Shown here piece by piece: positions 48,994-59,017 of a stretch of DNA of 64,000 bases; position 1 is the first letter of the stretch; every line of letters starts with the position of its first letter. Under the pieces are notes generated by a model. It saw only the letters and a program-made list of their open reading frames with translations. It was not told the origin of the DNA and made no database searches. A program made the translations under genes and the position numbers. This DNA comes from Hylemonella sp. (GTDB lineage Bacteria > Pseudomonadota > Gammaproteobacteria > Burkholderiales > Burkholderiaceae_C). The DNA is taken from NCBI GenBank assembly GCA_030680575.1, contig JAUXVI010000054.1, positions 1 through 64,000 on the forward strand. The letters are read 5' to 3'.

Positions 48994-50997
48994 ATGGCCA
49001 CTGAAACCGATTCCAGCGTATCGAATCCCCGCAGCGCTGTGCACTCCGACGAACTGCTGGCGCAGGTTGCCGCCTTGCCTGCCTTGCCTGGCGTCTACCG
49101 TTACTTCGACGCCGAGGGCGCGGTGCTCTACGTCGGCAAGGCGCGCAACCTGAAGAAGCGCGTTTCCAGCTATTTCCAGAAAGACCATGGCGGCACGCGC
49201 ATCGGCCACATGGTGGGCAAGATCACCCGTATGGACACCACGGTGGTGCGCTCGGAAGCCGAGGCGCTGCTGCTGGAAAACAACCTGATCAAGACGCTCA
49301 ACCCGCGCTACAACATCCTGTTTCGCGACGACAAGAGCTACCCCTACCTGAAGATCACGGCTGCTTTATCTGCCGTAGGCCATGCGGCTGCGAAAAGCGC
49401 GGCAGCCTGGCCGCGCGTGGCCTACTACCGCGGCGCGGTCGACAAGAAACACCACTACTTCGGGCCCTACCCGAGCGCCTGGGCGGTGAAGGAAGCCATC
49501 CTGCTGCTGCAGAAAGTGTTTCGCCTGCGCACCTGCGAGGACACGGTGTTTGCCAACCGCACCCGGCCCTGCCTGCTGTACCAGATCAAGCGTTGTTCCG
49601 GGCCCTGCGTCGGCCTGGTGTCGGACGAAGACTACGCGCTGGACGTGGCGCATGCCGAAGCCTTTTTGCGCGGCGAAACTCAGCAGGTGCTGGAGTTGCT
49701 GGAGTCGCGCATGCTGCAGCACTCCGAGCGTCTGGAGTTCGAACAGGCGGCCGAGCTGCGCGACCAGATCGCGGCGCTGTCCAATGTGCTGCACCAGCAG
49801 GCGGTGGACAACGTCGACGACCGCGATGTCGACATCCTCGCGGTCAAGGTGCACGGTGGGCGTGCCTGCGTCAACCTGGCCATGGTGCGCGGTGGTCGGC
49901 ATCTGGGCGACCGTGCCTATTTTCCGGTGCATGTGGAAGATGCCACCGCCATCTATGACGACGAGGAGTCCTCGACGTCTGAATCCGCCGAGGCCGCCCC
50001 GCCGCCGGTGGAAGTGCAGGTGCTGGAAGCCTTCATTGCTCAGCACTACATGGAGGTGCCGGCGGTGCCGACGCTGGTGACCAGCGAGCCGGTGAGCAAG
50101 CGCCTGACCGAGGCGCTGTCGCAACAGACCGGCATCCGGATCCGCGCCATCCACCAGCCGCGCGAACAGCGCCGCATCTGGCTGGAGATGGCGCAGACCA
50201 ATGCCGCGCTGCAACTGGCCCGCCTGCTGGCGGAAGAGGGCTCGCAGCAGGCGCGCACCCGCGCGCTGGCCGAGGCGTTGGCGCTGCCGCAAGACCGGCT
50301 TGACGAACTGCGCATCGAGTGTTTCGACATCTCGCACACCGCCGGCGAGGCCACGCAGGCCTCCTGCGTGGTGTTCCATCACCACAAGATGCAGAACAGC
50401 GAGTACCGCCGCTACAAGATCGACGGCATCACGCCAGGGGACGACTACGCCGCCATGCGCCAGGTGCTGACGCGCCGTTACGGCAAGCTCGCGCAGGCCT
50501 TGCGCGAAGAAGGTGCCGAAGGCGAACTGGGTGCCGAGCTCACCGACCGCTTGCCTGACTTGGTGCTGGTCGATGGCGGCAAGGGGCAGGTGGCGATGGC
50601 ACGCGAGGTGTTCGAGTTGCTCGGGCTGGACCTAGCGTTAATCGTCGGTGTGGAGAAGGGCGAAGGCCGCAAGGTCGGGCTGGAAGAGCTGGTGTTTGCC
50701 GATGGGCGCGACAAGGTGTACCTGGGCAAGGACTCGGCGGCGCTGATGCTGGTGGCGCAGATCCGAGACGAGGCGCACCGCTTCGCCATCACCGGCATGC
50801 GTGCGCAGCGCGCCAAGGTGCGTGTGGGCGGCAGCCGGATCGAGGAGATCCCGGGCGTCGGCCCCAAGCGCCGCGCCAAATTGCTGCAGCGCTTCGGCGG
50901 CGTGCGCGGTGTGGCCTCGGCCAGTGTGGACGATTTGACCTCGGTGGACGGCATTTCGCGCGAGCTGGCCGAAGCGATCTACCGCGCCCTGCGCTGA
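48994..50997 (+). CDS. uvrC: UvrABC excinuclease subunit C
   Basis: Makes both incisions in nucleotide excision repair; 667 aa, longer than the ~610 of E. coli. The N-terminal GIY-YIG nuclease ([30 protein letters not shown], about 32-61) is followed by the cysteine-rich region with RTCEDTVF...[18 protein letters not shown] motif, RNase H-like endonuclease and C-terminal helix-hairpin-helix (about 615-667). The extra length comes partly from an Ala-rich insert at 123-139 ([17 protein letters not shown]) and a Ser/Glu/Pro-rich linker (about 325-343). Confidence 0.97.
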   Translation: MATETDSSVSNPRSAVHSDELLAQVAALPALPGVYRYFDAEGAVLYVGKARNLKKRVSSYFQKDHGGTRIGHMVGKITRMDTTVVRSEAEALLLENNLIKTLNPRYNILFRDDKSYPYLKITAALSAVGHAAAKSAAAWPRVAYYRGAVDKKHHYFGPYPSAWAVKEAILLLQKVFRLRTCEDTVFANRTRPCLLYQIKRCSGPCVGLVSDEDYALDVAHAEAFLRGETQQVLELLESRMLQHSERLEFEQAAELRDQIAALSNVLHQQAVDNVDDRDVDILAVKVHGGRACVNLAMVRGGRHLGDRAYFPVHVEDATAIYDDEESSTSESAEAAPPPVEVQVLEAFIAQHYMEVPAVPTLVTSEPVSKRLTEALSQQTGIRIRAIHQPREQRRIWLEMAQTNAALQLARLLAEEGSQQARTRALAEALALPQDRLDELRIECFDISHTAGEATQASCVVFHHHKMQNSEYRRYKIDGITPGDDYAAMRQVLTRRYGKLAQALREEGAEGELGAELTDRLPDLVLVDGGKGQVAMAREVFELLGLDLALIVGVEKGEGRKVGLEELVFADGRDKVYLGKDSAALMLVAQIRDEAHRFAITGMRAQRAKVRVGGSRIEEIPGVGPKRRAKLLQRFGGVRGVASASVDDLTSVDGISRELAEAIYRALR

Positions 50998-51027
50998 AAA
51001 CCGTTTTGGCCATGCCACAATGACGCC

Positions 51028-51594
51028 ATGTTCTTCACCATCCCCACCCTCATGACCTGGACGCGCATCGTCGCGATTCCCCTGATCGTGGGTGTGTTCT
51101 ACCTGCCGCTGGACCCGGCCACGCGCAACCTGATTGCCACTGTGATGTTCGTGGTGTTCGCGCTGACCGACTGGCTCGACGGCTTTCTGGCACGCAAGCT
51201 CAACCAGACCTCGGCCTTTGGCGCCTTCCTCGACCCGGTGGCTGACAAATTCCTGGTCTGCGCCAGCCTGCTTGTGCTGGTGCATCTGGGCCGCGCCGAC
51301 GTGTTCGTCGCGCTCATCATCATCGGCCGCGAGATCGCCATCTCGGCCCTGCGCGAATGGATGGCGCAGATTGGCGCTTCGCGCAGCGTGGCGGTGCACA
51401 TGCTGGGCAAGGTCAAGACCACGGTGCAGATGGTGGCCATTCCCTTCCTGCTGTTCGATGGGCTGCTGTTCGACGTCATTGACACAAGCCAGTGGGGTTA
51501 TGTCCTGATCTGGCTGGCGGCGGTTCTCACCGTCTGGTCCATGGTCTATTACCTGCAAAAAGCCCTGCCCGAGATCCGGGCGCGGGTGAAGTGA
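51028..51594 (+). CDS. pgsA: CDP-diacylglycerol-glycerol-3-phosphate 3-phosphatidyltransferase
   Basis: Makes phosphatidylglycerol phosphate in the inner membrane; 188 aa with 4-6 membrane segments. The CDP-alcohol phosphotransferase motif is visible as DWLDGFLARKLNQTSAFGAFLDPVADK, with its conserved Asp residues. The start MFFTIPTLMTWTRI is typical. It follows uvrC by 30 bases, a common pairing in proteobacteria. Confidence 0.96.
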   Translation: MFFTIPTLMTWTRIVAIPLIVGVFYLPLDPATRNLIATVMFVVFALTDWLDGFLARKLNQTSAFGAFLDPVADKFLVCASLLVLVHLGRADVFVALIIIGREIAISALREWMAQIGASRSVAVHMLGKVKTTVQMVAIPFLLFDGLLFDVIDTSQWGYVLIWLAAVLTVWSMVYYLQKALPEIRARVK

Positions 51595-51604
51595 ACCCGT
51601 ATCG

Positions 51605-52507
51605 ATGAGCGACCGCAGCGACGGTGATGCCCTGTTGCGGGCCATGCCGCTGGTGTTCGTTCTGATCTGGAGCACCGGCTTCATCGTGGCGCGCTACGGC
51701 ATGCCGCATGCGCCGCCACTGACGTTCCTGGCCTGGCGCTACGTCCTCTCCATTCTCTGCTTCCTGCCCTGGATCCTGCTGGCACGCGTGGCCTGGCCGC
51801 AATCGCGGGCGCAGTGGGGGCATCTGGCCGTCACCGGGGTGCTGATGCACGCCGGCTACCTGGGCGGCGTCTGGGCCGCCGTCAAGGCCGGCATGGGCTC
51901 CGGTCTGGTGGCGTTGATCGTCGGCCTGCAGCCGGTGCTGACGGCGTTCTGGCTGTCGGCGCGCGGCGCTTCCGTCACGGGGCGGCAATGGGCCGGGCTT
52001 TCGCTCGGTTTTGCCGGCTTGCTGCTGGTGGTGTCGCGCAAATTTGGCCAAGGCGGCGAGGCCGGCATCATCAATATGTCGCTGGCCGTGTTGGCCTTGC
52101 TGAGCATCACCATCGGCACCCTGTACCAGAAGCGTTTTGTCGCGCCGTGTGATGTGCGCAGTGCCAATGCCGTGCAACTGCTTGCCGCCTTGCTGGTGAC
52201 CTTGCCGCTAACGCTGCTGGAAACCGAGGCCATGGGTTGGCAGGCCGGCGCAGCCGGCGTGAACTGGGAGTTGGTGATTGCCATGGCCTGGTCGGTGCTG
52301 GGACTGACACTGGGTGGCAGTTCCTTGCTCTACCTGCTGATCCAGCGCGGTGCCGCCACCAGTGTGACCAGCCTGCTGTACCTGGTGCCACCGACCACCG
52401 CGCTGATGGCCTGGCTGCTGTTTGCCGAACCGATTACGGTGACGACCCTTGTCGGGACTGCCTTGACGGCGGTGGGTGTGAGTCTGGTGGTGCGCGCGGC
52501 ACGCTGA
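51605..52507 (+). CDS. DMT superfamily transporter (EamA family)
   Basis: A 300-aa protein with ten membrane segments in two EamA repeats (about 10-140 and 155-295): MPLVFVLIWSTGFIVARYGMPHA opens the first and LGGSSLLYLLIQRGAATSVTSLLYLVPP lies in the second. Predicted efflux carrier for amino acids or other metabolites. It starts 10 bases after pgsA. Confidence 0.9.
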   Translation: MSDRSDGDALLRAMPLVFVLIWSTGFIVARYGMPHAPPLTFLAWRYVLSILCFLPWILLARVAWPQSRAQWGHLAVTGVLMHAGYLGGVWAAVKAGMGSGLVALIVGLQPVLTAFWLSARGASVTGRQWAGLSLGFAGLLLVVSRKFGQGGEAGIINMSLAVLALLSITIGTLYQKRFVAPCDVRSANAVQLLAALLVTLPLTLLETEAMGWQAGAAGVNWELVIAMAWSVLGLTLGGSSLLYLLIQRGAATSVTSLLYLVPPTTALMAWLLFAEPITVTTLVGTALTAVGVSLVVRAAR

Positions 52508-52705
52508 TGTCAATCACGTCAAGAAGGGAAGACAAGCGCACGCAGCATCTTGGTCAGCAGATCCTTAACCCATTTCAGATCACGCGGCCAGCCCTGGTTT
52601 CCCCGGAGTTTTGAAAATATTTGTATCTGTCACTTTGATCGGGAAGAGGGCCGAAGAAAACCGTCTAGAATTCGCCCCCGTGCTGTTGTAAAGCCGCATG
52701 CCGTG

Positions 52706-52734
52706 TTGACACGGAAAACATAGGTGGCTTTAAT
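52706..52734 (+). promoter_or_regulatory. Sigma-70 promoter of hupB
   Basis: TTGACA at 52706-52711 and TTTAAT at 52729-52734 with 17 bases between, which is the optimal spacing. Confidence 0.75.
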
Positions 52735-52761
52735 CATATGCAGCAGTACTCTCTGCATATG
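52735..52761. repeat. Inverted repeat CATATGCAG...CTGCATATG at the hupB transcription start
   Basis: Perfect 9-bp arms (52735-52743 and 52753-52761) separated by nine bases, starting directly at the -10 box edge. It could be an operator or a 5' mRNA hairpin. Confidence 0.7.
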
Positions 52762-52855
52762 GCCGGCTCCTTTTGCACCACGCTGTTATCTGGCTGGAGC
52801 AAGGAGTTACAAACGAGACAATTTGATTAACGCAGTTTCCAAGAAGGGGTTCTTT

Positions 52856-53128
52856 GTGAATAAAACCGAACTGATTGAGCACATTGCAAAGCATGCTGAC
52901 ATCTCCAAGGCAGCTGCTACCCGTGCACTCGAGTCCACCATCGGCGCCGTCAAGACCACGCTGAAAAAGGGTGGTACTGTTTCCCTGGTGGGTTTCGGTA
53001 CCTTTGCCGTTGGCAAACGTGCTGCTCGCACTGGCCGCAACCCCCGTACCGGCGCTGCGATTAAAATCAAGGCCGCCAAGGTGCCGAAGTTCCGTCCGGG
53101 CAAAGCCTTGAAAGACGCCCTGAACTGA
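52856..53128 (+). CDS. hupB: DNA-binding protein HU-beta
   Basis: A 90-aa nucleoid protein: [41 protein letters not shown] and the DNA-binding arm [25 protein letters not shown], then [10 protein letters not shown]. The start is GTG at 52856 preceded by AAGAAGGGG; the frame before it has no family similarity. A tRNA-Val gene follows 15 bases after the stop. Confidence 0.95.
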   Translation: MNKTELIEHIAKHADISKAAATRALESTIGAVKTTLKKGGTVSLVGFGTFAVGKRAARTGRNPRTGAAIKIKAAKVPKFRPGKALKDALN

Positions 53129-53143
53129 TTTTGGTTTAAGGTG

Positions 53144-53219
53144 GGGTGCTTAGCTCAGTCGGTAGAGCGGCGCCCTTACAAGGCGTAGGTCGGCGGTTCG
53201 ACCCCGTCAGCACCCACCA
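53144..53219 (+). tRNA. tRNA-Val (anticodon UAC)
   Basis: Acceptor arm GGGTGCT pairs with AGCACCC; D loop AGTCGGTA, anticodon TAC at 53177-53179, T loop GGTTCGACCCC region, discriminator A and an encoded CCA (53217-53219). It lies between hupB and ppiD, a conserved place in Burkholderiales. Confidence 0.97.
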
Positions 53220-53227
53220 CCCAAGCA

Positions 53228-53262
53228 AAGGCGAACTCACTGTTCGCCTTTTTTGTTTTTTT
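53228..53262 (+). terminator. Terminator after tRNA-Val
   Basis: AAGGCGAAC-TCACT-GTTCGCCTT followed by a long T-rich run (TTTTGTTTTTTT). Confidence 0.92.
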
Positions 53263-53278
53263 GATGGAGAGTCCTCGC

Positions 53279-55216
53279 ATGTTTGATTACGTCCGTAAGC
53301 ACACGAAGATCATGATGGGACTGTTGTTCCTGCTGATCATTCCCTCGTTCGTGCTGTTCGGCATTGACGGCTACAACCGTTTCCGTGAGCAAGGTGCAAC
53401 CGTAGCCCGCGTTGGCGGACACGACATCAACCAGGGCGAGTGGGATGCTGCGCACAAGTCGGAAGTGGAGCGTCTGCGTGCGGCCATGCCAACGCTGGAT
53501 GCCAAGCTGCTGGATTCTCCCCAGGCACGCTACGCGACGCTGGAGCGCCTGGTGCGCGAGCGTGTGCTGGCGCAGGCGGCCGAGTCTGCTCACCTGGTAA
53601 CCAGCGATGGACGTCTGGCCCGCGCCTTGCAGGAATCCCCGGCGATTGCTGCGTTGCGTCGCGCCGATGGTTCGCTGGACATGGAGCGCTATCGCCAACT
53701 GGTGGGTAGCCAGGGCATGACACCCGAAATGTTCGAGGCTCGCTTGCGCAACGATCTGTCCGTGCGCCAAGTGGAGACGGGCCTGCTGCAGACCGGCTTT
53801 GCCGCGCCGGCGGTGGCTGATCTGGCCCTCAATGCCTTTTACGAGCGGCGCGAAGTTCAACTGGCGCGCTTCAACACGGCAGACTTTGCGGCCAAGGTCA
53901 ACCCGAGCGATGCCGACCTGGAGGCCTTCTACCAAGCCAACCCGTCGCTGTTCCAGGCGCCCGAGCAGGCCAACATCGAGTACATCGTGCTGGACCTGGA
54001 GGCGGTGAAGAAAACCATCAGCCTCAACGAACAGGACCTCAAGACCTATTACGAGCAGAACGTGGCACGCCTGAGCGGCACCGAAGAGCGCCGTGCCAGC
54101 CACATCCTGATTGCCGCCGCCAAGGGCGGCTCTGACGCCGAGCGCCAGAAAGCCAAGGCGCGTGCCGAGGAGTTGCTGGCCCAGGTGCGTAAGGCACCGG
54201 ACAGTTTTTCCGAGGTGGCGCGCAAGAACTCGCAGGATACGGGCTCGGCACCGCAGGGCGGTGACCTGGACTTCTTCGCCCGCGGCGCCATGGTCAAGCC
54301 CTTCGAAGATGCCGCCTTTGCCCTGAAGAAAGGCGAGATCAGCGAGGTCGTGGAATCCGATTTCGGCTATCACATCATCAAGCTGACCGACGTCAAGGCC
54401 CCGAAGCAGAAAAGCTTTGCCGAGCTGCGCAACAGCCTGGAAGCCGACCTTAAGAACCAGCAGGCACGAACCAAGTACGCGGAAGCGGCCGAGGTCTTTG
54501 CCAATGGCGTGTACGAGCAGTCCGACAGCCTCAAGTCGGTGGCCGACAAGCTCAAGCTCGAAGTTCAGCGTGCCAACCGGGTTTTGCGTCAGCCGGAGCC
54601 GGGCGTCAAGGGCGTGCTGGCCAATGCCAAATTCCTGGAGGCCGTCTTCAGCACGGATACGGTGGCGAACAAGCGCAACAGCGAAGCCGTGGAAGTCGGC
54701 CCCAGCCAGCTGGCGGCGGCGCGTATCACCCAGTACACACCGGCCCGCACGCTGCCGCTGGCCGAGGTGCGCGCTGCCGTGCGCGAGCGCGTGGTGACTG
54801 CCCGTGCGGCCGAACTGGCCCGCCAGGAAGGCGAGAAACAACTGGCCGCCTGGAAAGCCAGCCCGGCGCAGGCCCAGTTGCAAGGCGCGCTGGTGGTGTC
54901 GCGTGATCAGCCGCAGAATCTGCCGGCTGCTTTGCTCGATGCCGTGCTGCGTGCCGATACGACCAGCCTGCCGGTTTTTGTCGGGGTCGATCTCGGTGCC
55001 CGAGGTTATGCCATCGCCAAGATCAACAAGCGGGCCGAACGGCCGACGGCTGCGCCGCAGGTGCAGCAGCAGGACCGCGCGCAGTACACCCAGTGGTGGA
55101 CGCAGGCTGAGAACCAGGCGTATTACAAGCTGCTGCAGGAACGCTTCAAGGCCGAGATCAAGGTGGCACGTCCTGCCGCTTTTGAAACACAAATGGCGGC
55201 AGGTGCGCTGCAGTGA
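53279..55216 (+). CDS. ppiD: Peptidyl-prolyl cis-trans isomerase PpiD (SurA_N-parvulin)
   Basis: A 645-aa inner-membrane-anchored periplasmic foldase. MFDYVRKHTKIMMGLLFLLIIPSFVLFGIDGYNRF gives a single membrane anchor (about 11-29); the SurA-like N-region follows, then the parvulin domain (about 265-365) with RRASHILIAAAKGGSD, GGDLDFFARGAMVKPFEDAAF and DFGYHIIKLTD. The ATG at 53279 has GGAG nine bases upstream; a TTG at 53261 is in frame but lies within the terminator's T run. It aids folding of exported outer-membrane proteins. Confidence 0.95.
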   Translation: MFDYVRKHTKIMMGLLFLLIIPSFVLFGIDGYNRFREQGATVARVGGHDINQGEWDAAHKSEVERLRAAMPTLDAKLLDSPQARYATLERLVRERVLAQAAESAHLVTSDGRLARALQESPAIAALRRADGSLDMERYRQLVGSQGMTPEMFEARLRNDLSVRQVETGLLQTGFAAPAVADLALNAFYERREVQLARFNTADFAAKVNPSDADLEAFYQANPSLFQAPEQANIEYIVLDLEAVKKTISLNEQDLKTYYEQNVARLSGTEERRASHILIAAAKGGSDAERQKAKARAEELLAQVRKAPDSFSEVARKNSQDTGSAPQGGDLDFFARGAMVKPFEDAAFALKKGEISEVVESDFGYHIIKLTDVKAPKQKSFAELRNSLEADLKNQQARTKYAEAAEVFANGVYEQSDSLKSVADKLKLEVQRANRVLRQPEPGVKGVLANAKFLEAVFSTDTVANKRNSEAVEVGPSQLAAARITQYTPARTLPLAEVRAAVRERVVTARAAELARQEGEKQLAAWKASPAQAQLQGALVVSRDQPQNLPAALLDAVLRADTTSLPVFVGVDLGARGYAIAKINKRAERPTAAPQVQQQDRAQYTQWWTQAENQAYYKLLQERFKAEIKVARPAAFETQMAAGALQ

Positions 55217-55245
55217 CCGCCGAACCGGTTATAATTTGAGGCTAC

Positions 55246-55322
55246 GGTGGCTGTAGCTCAGTTGGTAGAGTCCAGGATTGTGATTCCTGTCGTCGTGGGT
55301 TCGAGTCCCATCAGCCACCCCA
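55246..55322 (+). tRNA. tRNA-His (anticodon GUG)
   Basis: Acceptor arm GTGGCTG/CAGCCAC with the extra G at -1 (55246) facing discriminator C, the His identity pair; anticodon GTG at 55280-55282; encoded CCA (55320-55322). TATAAT at 55230-55235 is a candidate -10 box. Confidence 0.97.
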
Positions 55323-55327
55323 GATAA

Positions 55328-55352
55328 AAATGCCCGCTTCATGCGGGCATTT
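55328..55352. terminator. Hairpin between tRNA-His and the quinone oxidoreductase gene
   Basis: AAATGCCCGC-TTCAT-GCGGGCATTT, a symmetric 10-bp stem separating convergent transcripts; a modest T tract follows on either strand. Confidence 0.8.
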
Positions 55353-55393
55353 CCATTTCTGCGTGGCCATGGCAGGCCGCACCTCACGCAGAC

Positions 55394-56368
55394 TCAGTTC
55401 ACCAGCACCAGCTTGCCTTTGACGCTGCGCGAGCCCATGTGGGCGTAGGCGGCCTTGAGTTCGGCCATGGGCATCGTGCGGTCAATCACCGGTTTGATCT
55501 TGCCTTGCGCATACCATTGCGCCAGCGCCATCATCATGGCGCTATTGGCCTTTGGTTCGCGTTTGGCGAAGTCGCCCCAGAACACGCCCACGAGCGAGGC
55601 ACCCTTGAGCAGCGGCAGGTTCAGCGGCAGCGAGGGAATCGGTCCGGCGGCAAAACCGACCACCAGGTAGCGGCCGCGCCAGGCGATCGAGCGGAAGGCC
55701 GGTTCGGCCAGGTCGCCGCCCACCGGGTCGTAGATCACGTCAGGGCCCTTGCTGTTGGTGAGCGCCTTGAGGGCTTCGCGCAGATTTTCCTTGCTGTAGT
55801 TGATGGTGGCATCGGCACCGATCGACTGGCACAGTGCGCACTTCTCATCGGTTGAGGCGGCGGCAATCACGCGCGCACCGGCAGCCTTGGCGATCTGGAT
55901 GGCCGCCGTGCCCACGCCGCCGGCCGCACCCAGCACCAGCACGGTTTCACCGGCCTTGAGCTGGCCACGGTCCAGCAAAGCATGGTGCGAGGTGGCGTAG
56001 GTCATGATGAAAGCGGCCGCATCGACAAAAGGGAAGTCGGCAGGCAGCGGCATGCACAGTGCGGCGGGTGCCAGGGTGTGGGTGCCGAAGCCGCCCGTGC
56101 CCGACAGACAGGCCACGGGCTGGCCGACCTGAAGGTGCGTGACGCCGGCGCCCACCGCCTGCACCACGCCGGCGTATTCCGAGCCCGGTACAAAGGGCAG
56201 GGGCGGCTTGATCTGGTACTTGTTCTGCACAATCAGCAGGTCGGGGAAATTCAGGCTGGCGGCCTTGATCTCCACCAGCACCTGGCCGGTCCCGGGTTGC
56301 GGTGTCGGCAGCGCCTTCCAGTTCAGTGCATCTACCCCGGTGGGGTCTTCGCAAAGCCATGCGTGCAT
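55394..56368 (-). CDS. NADPH:quinone oxidoreductase family protein (zinc-free MDR)
   Basis: A 324-aa medium-chain dehydrogenase/reductase of the zeta-crystallin/QOR branch: [32 protein letters not shown] and the NADPH motif [23 protein letters not shown]; no structural-zinc cysteine cluster. The ATG at 56368 (MHAWLCEDP) has AGGAGA eight bases upstream; the extension to 56431 is rejected. It is convergent with tRNA-His and divergent from surE. Confidence 0.9.
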   Translation of the reverse strand: MHAWLCEDPTGVDALNWKALPTPQPGTGQVLVEIKAASLNFPDLLIVQNKYQIKPPLPFVPGSEYAGVVQAVGAGVTHLQVGQPVACLSGTGGFGTHTLAPAALCMPLPADFPFVDAAAFIMTYATSHHALLDRGQLKAGETVLVLGAAGGVGTAAIQIAKAAGARVIAAASTDEKCALCQSIGADATINYSKENLREALKALTNSKGPDVIYDPVGGDLAEPAFRSIAWRGRYLVVGFAAGPIPSLPLNLPLLKGASLVGVFWGDFAKREPKANSAMMMALAQWYAQGKIKPVIDRTMPMAELKAAYAHMGSRSVKGKLVLVN

Positions 56369-56507
56369 CGATCGTCTCCTGCGGTGTTGTTGGTTCAAGT
56401 CAGTCGCGCATGATAAGGCGCGCTGTCGCACCTGTTATGTCCCTCGTGTGACGTCCCCCAACGCGAGGGCGCCAGCCACCTACAATCGGCAGCACTACGC
56501 TGCAAAC

Positions 56508-57287
56508 ATGAAGATCCTGATTTCCAACGACGACGGCTACCAGGCCCCCGGCATCGTCGCCTTGTACGAGGCGCTGAAAGACGTGGCCGAGGTCGAGGTG
56601 GTCGCGCCTGAACACAACAACAGTGCCAAGTCCAACGCCCTGACGCTGCACTCGCCGCTGTATGTGCAGCGTGCCACCAACGGCTTTCGTTACGTCAACG
56701 GCACCCCGGCCGACTGTGTGCACATTGCGCTGACCGGACTACTGGGCTACCGGCCCGACCTGGTGGTCTCCGGCATCAACAACGGCGCCAACATGGGCGA
56801 TGACACCATCTACTCCGGCACCGTGGGGGCCGCGATGGAGGGGTACCTGTTCGGCATCCCGGCGATTGCCTTCTCGCAGACCGAGAAGGGCTGGCGGCAT
56901 CTGGATGCCGCTGCCGCCAAGGCGCGCGAGCTGGTGCTGCAGATGTCGCAGCATCAACTGGTGGGCGCCCAGCCCTGGCTGCTCAATGTCAACATTCCCT
57001 GCCTGCCGCAGGAAAGCCTCAAGCCCATGAAGGTGTGCCGTCTTGGACGCCGCCACTCGGCCGAGAAGGTCATCACCCAGACCAGCCCGCGCGGTGACAC
57101 CATGTACTGGATCGGCGGTGCCGGTCCGGCCAAGGACGAGGGCGAGGGCACGGACTTCCATGCCACCAGCCACGGTCATGTGTCGGTGACGCCGCTCAAG
57201 GTGGACCTGAGCGACCACGCCAACCTGGGCTACTGGGCCCAGTCCATGAGCCACCTGGCCGCGCACGCGGGCAAGGAGGGCGCATGA
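56508..57287 (+). CDS. surE: 5'/3'-nucleotidase SurE
   Basis: A 259-aa survival protein and nucleotidase. The Mg-binding Asp-Asp is in [11 protein letters not shown] (residues 7-9), with [26 protein letters not shown] and FSQTEKGW. The start [11 protein letters not shown] is unambiguous. Its stop overlaps the ATG of pcm. Confidence 0.97.
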   Translation: MKILISNDDGYQAPGIVALYEALKDVAEVEVVAPEHNNSAKSNALTLHSPLYVQRATNGFRYVNGTPADCVHIALTGLLGYRPDLVVSGINNGANMGDDTIYSGTVGAAMEGYLFGIPAIAFSQTEKGWRHLDAAAAKARELVLQMSQHQLVGAQPWLLNVNIPCLPQESLKPMKVCRLGRRHSAEKVITQTSPRGDTMYWIGGAGPAKDEGEGTDFHATSHGHVSVTPLKVDLSDHANLGYWAQSMSHLAAHAGKEGA

Positions 57288-58084
57288 CGTCCAAACCGCG
57301 TCCGTCTTTTCCGGCTCGGCTCGATCGGGCGCCTGGTCCGGCACCGGCGCGGGGCGCAGCCATGCAGCCGATGTCGGCCGCCAAACCCGCCCTGGCGGCG
57401 GCCAAGCCGGTGGCGCGTCAACAACCGCATGGACTGGGGCTGGACTCGCATGCCGTGCGCCAGGCCATGGTCAACAAGCTGGCGGGGCAGGGTATCAGCG
57501 ATGTGCGCGTGCTGTCGGCCATGGGCACCATCGAACGCCATCGTTTCGTCGACAGCGCGCTGGTCAACCAGGCCTATGAAGACACCAGCCTGCCGATCGG
57601 GCTGGGGCAAACCATTTCCAAGCCGGGCGTGGTGTCGCGCATGGCCGAGCTGTTGCTGAACGGACGGCCCGGCAAGCTGGGGCGGGTGCTGGAGATCGGT
57701 ACCGGTTGTGGTTACCAGGCGGCGGTGTTGAGTCTGCTGGCCAACGAGGTCTACAGCATCGAGCGCCTGCGTGGCCTGCATGACAAGGCACGCGAGAACC
57801 TGCGTCCCATGCGTCTGCCCAATGTGCACCTGCTGTTTGGCGACGGCATGGCGGGTTTTGCCAAAGGGGCGCCCTATGCCGCCATCATCGCTGCGGCCGG
57901 CGGCGAGGCCGTGCCGCAGGCCTGGATTGACCAGTTGGCCATGGATGGCCGTCTGGTGGCGCCAGTGGCCTCCAGCACGGGCGGGCAGCAGGCCTTGATG
58001 GTGATCGACCGCACGCCGCAGGGCCTGCGGCAGACGGTGCTTGAGGCGGTTCACTTTGTCCCCCTAAAATCAGGTATCGCATGA
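57284..58084 (+). CDS. pcm: Protein-L-isoaspartate O-methyltransferase
   Basis: Methylates L-isoaspartyl residues using SAM to start their repair; 266 aa, with a basic N-terminal extension of about 50 residues over the ~210 of E. coli. Motif I is [31 protein letters not shown] and PQAWIDQL also match. It overlaps surE by four bases. The end overlaps the first possible start of nlpD by four bases. Confidence 0.94.
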   Translation: MTSKPRPSFPARLDRAPGPAPARGAAMQPMSAAKPALAAAKPVARQQPHGLGLDSHAVRQAMVNKLAGQGISDVRVLSAMGTIERHRFVDSALVNQAYEDTSLPIGLGQTISKPGVVSRMAELLLNGRPGKLGRVLEIGTGCGYQAAVLSLLANEVYSIERLRGLHDKARENLRPMRLPNVHLLFGDGMAGFAKGAPYAAIIAAAGGEAVPQAWIDQLAMDGRLVAPVASSTGGQQALMVIDRTPQGLRQTVLEAVHFVPLKSGIA

Positions 58085-58095
58085 AGGGAACAGCT

Positions 58096-58986
58096 ATGTC
58101 GGGTTTGCGGGAGCGCTTTGTTGTTTGGGGCCTGATCGTCGGGGCCAGTCTGTGGCTGGTCGGGTGCAGTTCGACCAGCCTTAACCGGGCACCGGTGGAA
58201 GACCGCCGTAGCGCCTCCCAGAAGGCTGCGATGGACCCGAACACCCAGGCCGTCAAGCAGCCGCCCGGCTTCGAGAATGCCGGCAAGCCGGGCTACTACA
58301 CGGTCAAGCCCGGCGATACGCTGATTCGCGTCGGCCTGGAAACCGGCCAGAACTGGAAGGACATCCGGCGCTGGAACAACCTCGACAACCCGAACCAGAT
58401 TGAGGTGGGGCAGGTGTTGCGGGTGGTGCCGCCCGGTGCCAATGGATCAGCCGCAACGCAGACGGCCGCCGTCACGCGCCCCATCACCAGTTCGACCGCC
58501 AACGCCAGCAGCGTGCCGCCGCCGGGGCAGGCGGCCAGTGCAGCCAAACAACCCGCGTCGGCACCCCAGCCGGCGTCCGCTGCGCAGCCGGAAGCCGCCG
58601 CCGCCAATGGCGAGGACCAGGTCGCCTGGAACTGGCCGGTCAATGGCGGTTCGGTGCTGGCCGGCTTCGATGAAGTCAAGAACAAGGGGCTGGACATCAG
58701 TGGTGCCGCCGGTGACCCGGTGTTCGCTGCCGCCGATGGCCGTGTGGTCTATGCCGGCGCCGGTCTGCGCGGCTACGGCAATCTGATCATCCTCAAGCAC
58801 AACAACACCTACCTCACGGCCTATGCGCACAACCAGACGCTGCTGGTGAAGGAAGACCAGTCGGTGCGCAAGGGGCAGAAGATCGCCGAGATGGGCAACA
58901 GCGATGCCGACCGCGTGAAGCTGCACTTCGAAGTACGGCGCCAGGGCAAACCGGTCGATCCGGCCAAATACCTGCCAGCCAGGTAG
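58096..58986 (+). CDS. nlpD: NlpD-like lipoprotein, LysM-M23 murein hydrolase activator
   Basis: A 296-aa lipoprotein: lipobox LWLVGC (about residues 18-23), a LysM domain (about 75-120; YYTVKPGDTLIRVG) and a C-terminal M23/LytM domain (about 195-293; NKGLDISGAAGDPVFAAADGRVVYAG). The zinc-ligand His residues are largely missing: NKGLDI replaces HxGLDI and KLHFEV has one His, so the domain should be inactive and act as an amidase activator. The ATG at 58096 follows AAGGGA; ATG 58081 overlaps pcm. Confidence 0.9.
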   Translation: MSGLRERFVVWGLIVGASLWLVGCSSTSLNRAPVEDRRSASQKAAMDPNTQAVKQPPGFENAGKPGYYTVKPGDTLIRVGLETGQNWKDIRRWNNLDNPNQIEVGQVLRVVPPGANGSAATQTAAVTRPITSSTANASSVPPPGQAASAAKQPASAPQPASAAQPEAAAANGEDQVAWNWPVNGGSVLAGFDEVKNKGLDISGAAGDPVFAAADGRVVYAGAGLRGYGNLIILKHNNTYLTAYAHNQTLLVKEDQSVRKGQKIAEMGNSDADRVKLHFEVRRQGKPVDPAKYLPAR

Positions 58987-59017
58987 GCCGACGCCAACCG
59001 CGCCTTGAGGAACAGCC

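Larger units (their letters stand above)
52508..52855. other. Intergenic region upstream of hupB
   Basis: 348 bases without a convincing gene; a frame from 52724 runs into hupB but has no supported start. It holds a good sigma-70 promoter (52706-52734) and an inverted repeat at its start site (52735-52761), leaving a leader of about 110 bases before the hupB GTG. 52570-52640 is AT-rich. Confidence 0.7.

Noticed and set aside
52724-52855. N-terminal extension of HU
   Set aside because: HU proteins start at MNKTEL; the region upstream holds promoter, dyad and leader.
53237-55192. Long minus-strand frame of 651 codons opposite ppiD
   Set aside because: Same explanation; ppiD and the flanking tRNAs fit the conserved order.
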